A DNA stretch of 64,000 nucleotides from assembly GCA_015143295.1 (NCBI GenBank), contig CM026567.1:11798416-11862415 (forward strand), in the 5' to 3' direction. This document shows, in pieces, positions 56,701 through 64,000 of the stretch. Position 1 is the stretch's first letter. Each line of letters starts with the position of its first letter. Below the pieces are notes generated by a model. That model saw only the letters and a program-made list of their open reading frames with translations, made no database searches and had not been told where the DNA came from. The translations under genes and the position numbers were made by a program. This stretch comes from Tetracentron sinense. Its lineage: Eukaryota; Streptophyta; Magnoliopsida; Trochodendrales; Trochodendraceae.

Positions 56701-57339
56701 CACTCGAGGAAGAGTAAGAACTGAGAACATAGAGCGAGTTGACGCAGGACACGAGACTCAAAAGATGAAATGATGGTGTAAGTGATGACATGATAACTTA
56801 AAGGATGATACATGGCATGCATGACATAGAAGATGACGAGAGCATGCAAACAAATGTGAGATGGTGATATACAGAATGATGATGATCATGCACAAGATAT
56901 GTTTCAAGACACGTTGATGGACCCTTTATGCAAATGAACAACATCCTGTTTATACAATGATGAAGATATGGATGCTGAGTGTTGTGTGCTTGGGCCGGAT
57001 CCTATTACTGATCTTTCAGTAAAAGGGTAACAAAATCAAGCGACTGTGATATGCCCCTGGGAATAATTGCTGGCATTGTTAGTTCATAGCCAGGGGGAAT
57101 CCCTGCGACTTGATGAGCTTACCCAATTTGAAGGATCAGTTGCCGATGTGATACTGCATGCAGGTGGATCAGACTTAACTAAACCTAATGCATGATGATG
57201 CGATCAAGATATGCACATGATGAACTGAATTTTTAAACAGAATGAATTTGAATTTGAAATTTGAAAGAAATGATTGAGTTAAACTCATGATGAATGATAA
57301 TGTCATCGAATGAATTTGAATCTTGATAGAAACAAATAA

Positions 57340-57850
57340 GAATAAATTTGAATGTAATTGATTGAATGTGAATTAGTCAAAATGAATTTGACTAAAAAAA
57401 AAATACCTGAGTTTGATGTAAACTTAGATAAAGAATAGTGATGAAATGAATTGAAATTGATTGAATATGAATTGACCAAAATGAGTTTTGGTAAAAACCT
57501 GAATTAAATGGAAACTCAGATGATGAATATGGATGATGTAGACAAGTGGGTGGAAAATTAATCAAAATAAATTTTGATCAAAAAAACGTGAGTTAGATGT
57601 AACTCAGAAGATGGATGGGTTGGTATGGATTGGATATTAATCAAAATAAATTTTGACTAAAAAAACCTGATTTAGATGTAACTCAGAAGATGGATGGTGA
57701 CATGGATTGACCAAAATAAATTTTGATTAAAAAACCTGAGTTAGATGTAACTCAGAAAATGGATGGGTTGGTATGGATTGGATATTAATCAAAATAAATT
57801 TTGACTAAAAACCTGAGTTTAGATGTAAACTCAAAAAATGGATGACACTG
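57340..57850. repeat. Leader minisatellite of element C, units of about 60-110 bp
   Basis: Irregular units alternating 'aatcaaaataaattttgactaaaa' and 'cctgagttagatgtaactcagaa..atggatgg'. Each half is itself an inverted repeat: CAAAAT/ATTTTG and CTGAGTT/AACTCAG. Five to six units. Confidence 0.8.
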
Positions 57851-58729
57851 ATAGGAATTGAGATACGAAATTGAATGAATTGAATTGAAAGAATTAACAT
57901 ATTTTAAGGGTGAGCTAATTCAACGTGTATAACCCATTGGGGTGAGTGGATAGGAGTCCATTTCATTTATCTGGGTTGTAAGAAACCAGAGCCCAAATGG
58001 GTTAAGATAAAACTGACAAAAGGAGAGTCTATACAACTCATTTTAGTGTGGGTTGGCTGGTTGCCCCTTGACCAGTTTGATCTAGGGTATTAGCCTCACA
58101 TATGAGTTGAGTTGGCTAAGAAGGGTTAGAGTCCACACCTATCTAACATCAAATTGGGCTCACACAAGCTCCAAAATAGGTTAGGTATAGGGATAAGGAA
58201 ATCCCTATATCTAAGCAGAAATGAGGGAGCAATTTAAACCAAGTGCAGAATAGGAATAAGGTTGTCCCACCTGATGGGTAGCTTTTGGTTTATGCCCAAA
58301 TAGTGATTTATAATCTACATGCTTATGTTGGTGTATGCAGGGTTTTGACTATAAGGTTAAGGAGCACTTGACCGTATATGCGACTCCCCTGTATAGAACA
58401 TACCTGAAAAGGGATGATTGGTGCAAGTGGGGAAGACCAGTTGCGTTAACCGGGGATAACCATCCCTCGATTGTAAGCTTACCGGATCCAGCTAGGTAGG
58501 TGAAAGGTTTTTATTCTAATATGCAATGAATATAAATGCATCAATCAAAATCAAGCAATGAATAAAAATGGAACCCTAGGCATGTTGCTAAGTTTTGCAA
58601 AAAAATGTCCGAGGTTTTAATTAAAATGAATGAAATAACATATCGATGAAATTGAAAGATTTTGATGTGGTTTCCGGTATTTGATTCAGACTTAGATTTT
58701 GGCTTGAATACCGGTCTGCGAAACCAAAG
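57851..58729 (-). other. Element C leader between PBS and repeats
   Basis: About 880 bp without a supported frame. Carries 'tggctggttgccccttgaccag' (58050) and similar G/C-poor leader text. Nothing recognised. Confidence 0.6.
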
Positions 58730-58747
58730 TCCCCAGCAGAGTCGCCA
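58730..58747 (-). other. Primer-binding site of element C (tRNA-Arg type)
   Basis: tccccagcagagtcgcca on + is TGGCGACTCTGCTGGGGA on the minus strand, two bases from the 5' LTR end. This arginine-tRNA-type PBS is a known hallmark of Ogre-like elements and fixes the orientation of C. Confidence 0.92.
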
Positions 58748-58749
58748 GC

Positions 58750-60870
58750 AGTGAGTACCTGGATTTTACTCTCCCTTCCTGATCAGGATAAATCCCAATA
58801 AGGAATGGTGATAAATTATAATTGAGTTGTGAGTCGCCACCTATCTAATTCTGAGGGAAATAGGTCCCTGAATTTGTTGGATAAGGCATGGTCTAGAAAT
58901 CAGAGGTCAGGGTAAATGATTGATTTGAGTTAGGGGAAGGTGTTAGGCACCCCTAAACTCCCATCTGGAGACGGTTACCTACTCTCTAAGTCTGAATCAA
59001 ATAAAGGAAACCATATAAGAAACTTGCAATTCGATCTATATGCTGAGCAATGTAATATTGACTGAAATAAATGAATTGAGAGGGATAGGGTAGAAATGGA
59101 ATAAGGATTCTATCCTAGGGGAGCTGAACCCGATCAGGGTTGCCTACGTATCCACAGTTAGTGGAATCAAGCCACACGTAGTTCCGGAGGGAAGTTGATG
59201 GTTTGATTGGATTGAATTGTGGGTGATTGAAAGGTTTGAGGGTTTTTGCTCTTATTTGATGAGCGAGGTGGCCTTTTAAGCTCGTGCTGAGGAGCGAAAG
59301 GTTGAAGGATTTGATTTGATGGATTTCACTGATCTAGGAGCGAAATGGCCTTTTAAGCTCGTGCTGAGGAACGATGGGGCAGTTTAAGCTCGTGCTGAGG
59401 AGCCTGACGAGGTGGGTATTTGAATAGGATTTGAACTGAGGCTCTAACAAGGGATTAAGAATAGATAGGGTTTCACTAGAGCTTAACTAGAGTTTACCTA
59501 GGGTTAACTAGGGCTAACTGGGGTTAACTAGAGTTAACTGGGATTAACTGGAGTTAACTGGGATTAACTAGGGTTAACTAGAGTTAACTGGGTTTAACTG
59601 GGATTAACTAGGGTTTTTGGGCAGAGGTTCGACTAGGCGAAACAAGTTTTGAACCGGGATTTGGGCAAGGATTCGACTAGGCGAGACTAATTTTGAACCG
59701 GGATTTGGGCAAAGGTTCGACAGGGTAAGACTAATTTTGAACCGGGATTTGGGCAGAGGTTCGACAGGATAAGCCGGGTTTAAATAAAACCGGGCAGGGG
59801 TTTGACAGGGTAAGCCGGGTTTAAGTAAAACCGGGCAGGGGTTTGACAGGGTAGCAGTCTAAGTATAAAAAATAATAAAATAATTATACTAAGAAAAGAC
59901 AAAGCAAACGTCAGAGTTTCGGCGATTTTACCTTCCGGGAAACCCAAAAGGGTCTCTGAATTAAGTGCTCCCGAGAACGATTCTTCGAAATCGAGTTCCC
60001 GGGATCGCCGACGCCCAAGAAGAGGGTTTTTTGGAAAGAGGAGAGAGAAGAGAGCAAGTGAGTATGAATCAAAATGAAGAATGGGGGGTGGGGTATTTAT
60101 AGGAAGTAAAAACAGGGGGGGCGCTACTTGAAGTAGCGCCCCTTTTGGATAAAAACCCCAAAAGTAGGGCGGTATAGAACAGTGCGGCGGCAAAAAAAAC
60201 GTCGACATTGAGGGGGTAGCGCCCCTTTTCGGTTTACGCAAATAACACTGCCGACCTGCGCAAAAGGAATGGGGTTCGCTCGGGGCGCTACTTGAAGTAG
60301 CGCCCATCTAATAAACGGGCTAAATTGGCTGGGCGCTACTTGAAGTAGCGCCCATCTAATATATGGGCAAAATATAGGTTGGGCGCTACTTGAAGTAGCG
60401 CCCCCATTTAAGGGGTCAAAAAAACTTATTTTTTTATTTTTTATGCCACGTGTCGCGCTCCAATGTACTCCCTTCGGTTTTAGCCCGTTTTTAGCTCATA
60501 AATAGTCAAAATTGAGCTGATAAAATCCACAAAAATATTTTAGATAAAACATGGATTTTTCAGTACTTTTCAGGGTGCATTTTGGTCATTTTACATTCTA
60601 GGGGCATTTTGGTCAATTTCAACCGTTTTAAGTCCAATTTAACTCCAAAAGTAGCCAAAATTTATAAAATTATTTTAAACAAGATGATAACTTTTTAGCA
60701 CTTTTCCAGGGGTATTTTGGTCAATTTTCACCCTAGGGCCATTTTGGTCGATTTTTTACTTGAGGGTTTTTTTTTTTTCGGAATCGATGCACGTGGCAAG
60801 AAGGTTTTAAAAAGGAATTTTTTAAAGGTGTGTAAAGAGATAAAGGGGTTGCAAAATTGGGGTGTTTACA
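58750..60870 (-). repeat. Element C 5' LTR (copy 3)
   Basis: Aligns with copies 1 and 2. Its left terminus reads agtgag instead of tgtgag. TATA (gtatttatagg on +) at about 60091-60101; four hairpins between about 60119 and 60402. Ends gtgtttaca at 60870 before the TSD atggc. Confidence 0.92.
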
Positions 60871-60945
60871 ATGGCCACGTGTAGTGCACTGGAAAAAATG
60901 ACGGTGACACTTGGCATTGTAAGTCGGGGCTTGTAACGACTCGGA
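60871..60945 (-). repeat. Element D 5' LTR, continuation right of element C
   Basis: Starts with the TSD copy atggc and continues cacgtgtagtgcactgg. It is the outer part of the D LTR by position. Its end is lost against LTR fragment F. Confidence 0.55.
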
Positions 60946-61630
60946 GGGTGTTCTTCCTCAACACCCTCTTCAATGTACTCTTCCTCCACCCACAGAGCTG
61001 GAGCACAAATGTCAAAAGGAGGACTTGCAGACAATGACAGTTCGGCTTAGCATGGAAGGCTCAGCGTATACTAACTACAAACAATGAAGTTATAAAACGA
61101 TAACAGGATTTCATAACCAATTTATACATAATTAAATTTCAAAAACATAACATTCTTCATTTCAAACATGCAAAAATCATAGCTTCGATATCCATGTGCA
61201 TACTTTTCAAAACTACTTTACTTTAATTTTTTCAAAAATCATATGCTTTTATCATTTTCTTCATGTCTTTTACTTTTCCATCTTTCATTCTTTTACTTAA
61301 CTTAGCCAAGTTGATCCTTTTTACTTGAGATCAGGTAGTTAGTGTCGGTGCCTAGGTTAACGTACACTAACACCCTCCCAATAACATCCTTGTTCATTCT
61401 TTTACTTGAGATCAGATGACTAGTGTCAGTGTTTGGTCTAACGTACACTAGCATCCTCCCAATAAAAATAGCATCATTTTACTTGGGAAAGAGTGAAAAT
61501 AGAGCAAAGGGGTGTAGCCCTCGGTTTCAGGCTGTGTATGAAAGTATGCCTCTTTTTAATTTTAGAAAAACAAATCTTGGGGGGCATACATCGAATCCTA
61601 AGATCTGACTAAGATTCTAATTGATTTTAT
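60946..61630 (-). mobile_element. LTR fragment F (Tekay type)
   Basis: 'ctcttcctccacccacagagctgg...gctcagcgtatact' (60975-61060) is homologous to B at 19580-19685 and to E at 35480-35570. It also contains a direct repeat of about 85 bp, 'ttttacttgagatcag..gacta/gtta..taacgtacactaacaccctccc' (61318-61395 and 61397-61470). The tgtcg start is missing. Confidence 0.6.
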
Positions 61631-63726
61631 TCAATGAAGGTTAGAATAACATTCATCTTTGCGACTTTGAAATTGTTAAGTCAAATACACGTTAGAATAG
61701 TACTCGCAAAACTTCACAAGTGTCAAATCTCCTGTCGATTCACACGAACCTTCTTTTTCCTTTAAAGCTTTCTCTAATGGAAGCTAATGGCCCTTCCAAA
61801 TTTCATGCTCTTTTATCTTTTCTTCTTTTCTTTGATCCAAGAACCTTTCTTGATCAAACAAGATCCAATCTTGATCTTCAAAGAACTTGTTCTTGATCAT
61901 CAAGATCAAAAACCAAACAAAAAGGAAGAAGGGGAAGGGTGACCGTACACCCTCAAAGGGGGAGAGGGCTGGGTGTGAACTTGAGGAGAGGGAGAGAAGA
62001 AAAAATTCTGGAGAATTATATATCTTAAAGGGCTGGGCATCTAATCCTTTATATAAGTTCCCTCTTGGTTGCTTGAATTGTAATCCAATTATAATTCATT
62101 AACCTTATCCTAATCCAATTAGGATTCCTCAATAGTTTCCTTTATTGATTATTCTCCTAATCCAATTAGGATTAATCTTAAAAGAAACCAACCTTATCCA
62201 TTAGTAACTAATCTTATCCTTATCCAATAAGGAATCTTGAATTAGTAACTAACTAATGGAATCCCTAACAATTATGGAATCTTTAATTAGTAACTAACTA
62301 ACTAACCTTATCTAATAAGGATATTAGTTATTAGAAACTAATTAAAATAATAACAATTATTATTCCTCCTTGAAGTGGGCGTCCCACCCTAGGTGGGTCC
62401 CACCCAACACGCCTAAAGGGTTTCCAAAACCCTCTTGGTCACTTGAATTATTCTTTTATAATAATTCCCAATGGGTCCTACCCATTTGGTTTTTCACATC
62501 CAATGTGATTCCACCTTTTAGAGCTTCACTATACCATATAGTGATTACTTAGAGAAATTAATTAATTTAATTATAAATTAAATTAAATACTTTAAGAAGG
62601 TCCTTGTGTGTGGGATCTAAAGGGATCTCCTATTTCCGGTTGTGGGACCAAGTACTTCACCTTTTTGGTTGAAGCATTGTTACTAGGAAATACCTTTCCT
62701 ATACTCCATTAGGATTATAGAATTTTATCTATATCCCTGGACTTCCACCAATCACAATTAATGTCCATTAACACAATGTGATTAACCTCCAGAAATTAGA
62801 GAATTGCTTATAAGTATCATCTCACAATATATTTACAAATAAATCCTTCCACATTCCGATATCACTTGTAAGCTTCCGGGATTGGAACAATTCCACTGCC
62901 TTAGTCCCTAGCTTATGAATAGAACCCTTTCTCATGATTACTTTTTCAATGAACTGAACCTCCAAAACACTTTTGAAGAAACATTAGAAAAGAACTGACA
63001 TATATATTTATATATACTTTTCCATATTAAAAATATCAACTTCGATAAAGACCATTTTACCGAAAAAACATCAGTACTGGATTTAACAGTTCAGTTCAAC
63101 AAGTATCATCTTGATATCATTATCTCGAATTAAGGAGTTGTGGATTCCTTATTGAGTGTTTACACACTTCTCCAAACATTGTGTACATGACCCAACGTAC
63201 CCGGAGTTAGTCTTGTGTATTGGACATTGTCGATTGGCACATCAAAGCCATATAGATAGATGTCTGAGAAGATGTTAACCTCTCAGGTCTAAGGAAAATT
63301 TGTCAAATAGATAACCCTAATACAATCTGACAGTGTATTCCATAGGGTATCCACTAGTGACCCCGTTCAGTATTATGTACTAGCTACATATACTCACATG
63401 TTAGTCAAGAGTCACCACTCTCTGTGAATGAGATTCATCACATTATCTCATAGAACTACACATGTGCAAGCCATGATGAAGTACGGGGCCCAACCAGTAC
63501 TCTAGAGGCTTCGAACAATATTAGGTTTACAAGGAACCAGAAAATCAAATCTCCTCGCAACCTTTGCATGATTTTCCTACAATGTTACCTATGGAACTTT
63601 ATGTCTTCATCATATGAGACAGTAATTAATATAAATACCCTTTATAATTGGTTGTGTGAATATGATGCTTGTCTAATCAACATAGAAAAGTCTCTTATTG
63701 GCTTTCGAGGGCATATATGTCCAACA
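61631..63726 (-). mobile_element. LTR G: Ty1/copia 3' LTR
   Basis: The right end ccaaca (63726) is followed by gtctcccacttgcac, a purine tract on the minus strand, so this is the 3' LTR of a minus-strand copia element extending rightwards. Its last 609 bases match 1-609. A minus-strand TATA (tttatataag on +) lies at 62048-62057, with four 15-17-nt palindromes upstream (62108-62320). The inner end near 61631 is estimated. Confidence 0.78.
62108..62320 (-). promoter_or_regulatory. Palindrome cluster in the U3 of LTR G
   Basis: TCCTAATccaATTAGGA at 62108-62124 and again at 62155-62171, TCCTTATccaATAAGGA at 62217-62233, CCTTATctaATAAGG at 62306-62320. The loop is always 3 nt. All lie 50-270 bp upstream of the minus-strand TATA. 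Confidence 0.75.
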
Positions 63727-63869
63727 GTCTCCCACTTGCACTCTAAGCCAATTAGATGTAATACTCATCTTCTCAGTGATGTTTCTCAAACACCAATTGA
63801 GACATAACTTAATACGTATGGGTCTGTCATGTCTGCTTTACCACAACTATTGTAGTGATGCAATAACTG
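63727..63869 (-). other. Copia internal remnant next to LTR G, with PPT
   Basis: gtctcccacttgcac (63727-63741) is the PPT on the minus strand. The rest is non-coding 3' region of the copia element, interrupted at 63870. Confidence 0.75.
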
Positions 63870-64000
63870 TCGCGCCCCAAAATTCCCCCTAGGAGTTGGG
63901 ATACTTTGGCCACGTGACTTGTACTTAAAACTAACCTGCAAAGAGTATACAAGGCATGCCAAATAGTGATCCGAAAATTTTCTTTAACATAAATGTAATT
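63870..64000 (-). mobile_element. LTR H: start of another Tekay-type LTR
   Basis: tgtcgcgccccaaaattccccctaggag matches the start of LTR E (35164) and resembles B (19189, 26208). It is cut by the window end. Orientation is assigned by analogy with B. Confidence 0.75.

Larger units (their letters stand above)
41637..60870 (-). mobile_element. Element C: giant non-autonomous Ogre/Tat-like retrotransposon
   Basis: Flanked by the TSD atggc (41632-41636, 60871-60875). Minus-strand order: 5' LTR 60870-58750, tRNA-Arg-type PBS, repeat-rich leader, gag relic (56672-56133), non-coding region, a chain of minisatellites, PPT, 3' LTR. The 3' LTR plus array is present twice. The PBS and the 'gcctacgta..gatcaggtc..cgtagttc' text identify the Ogre/Tat group. 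No protease, RT, RNase H or integrase motif is found anywhere in its 19.2 kb. Confidence 0.87.

Noticed and set aside
59780-60307. 175-codon minus-strand open frame, partly shared with 42921-43273 and 48126-48818
   Set aside because: Falls in the element C LTR across the hairpins and TATA. Its recurrence comes from LTR identity, and the frame differs between copies.

Overview
The window is plant nuclear DNA, almost certainly from an angiosperm. It is built almost wholly of nested transposable elements: chromoviral Ty3/gypsy (Tekay/Del-like, plus one Galadriel-like), Ogre/Tat-like Ty3/gypsy, SIRE-like Ty1/copia, a hAT DNA transposon and a TRIM. I found no host protein-coding gene, rRNA, tRNA gene or CRISPR array. 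The species cannot be named from this sequence. All coding remnants are broken by stops and frameshifts, so everything is annotated as relic.

Left half (1-32530): the scaffold is one old Tekay-like chromovirus on the + strand (element A). It is split by six later insertions. A copia LTR (ending at 609) truncates its 5' LTR. A 6.7-kb gag-only SIRE-like element (3074-9750, TSD AGATT/GGATT) sits inside the 5' LTR. A 3.3-kb Ogre/Tat-type solo LTR (10273-13580, TSD GATGG) is in gag. A 3.0-kb hAT element (15252-18232, 8-bp TSD) is at the start of RT. A complete minus-strand Tekay relative, element B (19189-28090, TSD CCGAC), is in RNase H. A 385-bp TRIM (28383-28767) lies between RNase H and integrase. 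A ends with its 3' LTR at 32530.

Middle (32531-41636): a SIRE-type LTR fragment, a minus-strand LTR rich in minisatellites (K), then a decayed minus-strand chromovirus (element D, 34996-41636, with its 5' LTR resuming near 60871). The 3' LTR of D is interrupted by another Tekay-type LTR (E).

Right half (41637-60870): a huge non-autonomous minus-strand Ogre/Tat element (C) with a tRNA-Arg-type PBS, TSD ATGGC, a gag relic and no recognisable pol. Its 3' untranslated region is a chain of minisatellites dominated by a 40-bp satellite. The 3' LTR plus array, together with a short piece of host flank, is present twice in tandem (offset 5560 bp). The second LTR opens with about 1.2 kb crowded with 1-nt indels, which suggests an assembly problem. 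Beyond C lie LTR fragment F, a minus-strand copia 3' LTR (G, ending at 63726) of the same family as the window's first 609 bases, and the start of another Tekay-type LTR (H).

The most striking pattern is architectural. Seven otherwise unrelated LTR families (A, B, C, E, G, the nested SIRE element and the 32.5-kb fragment) each carry several copies of a family-specific short palindrome just upstream of the TATA box. The palindrome sequence differs between families but the placement is the same. LTR K has a single hairpin in the equivalent place. D is an exception.
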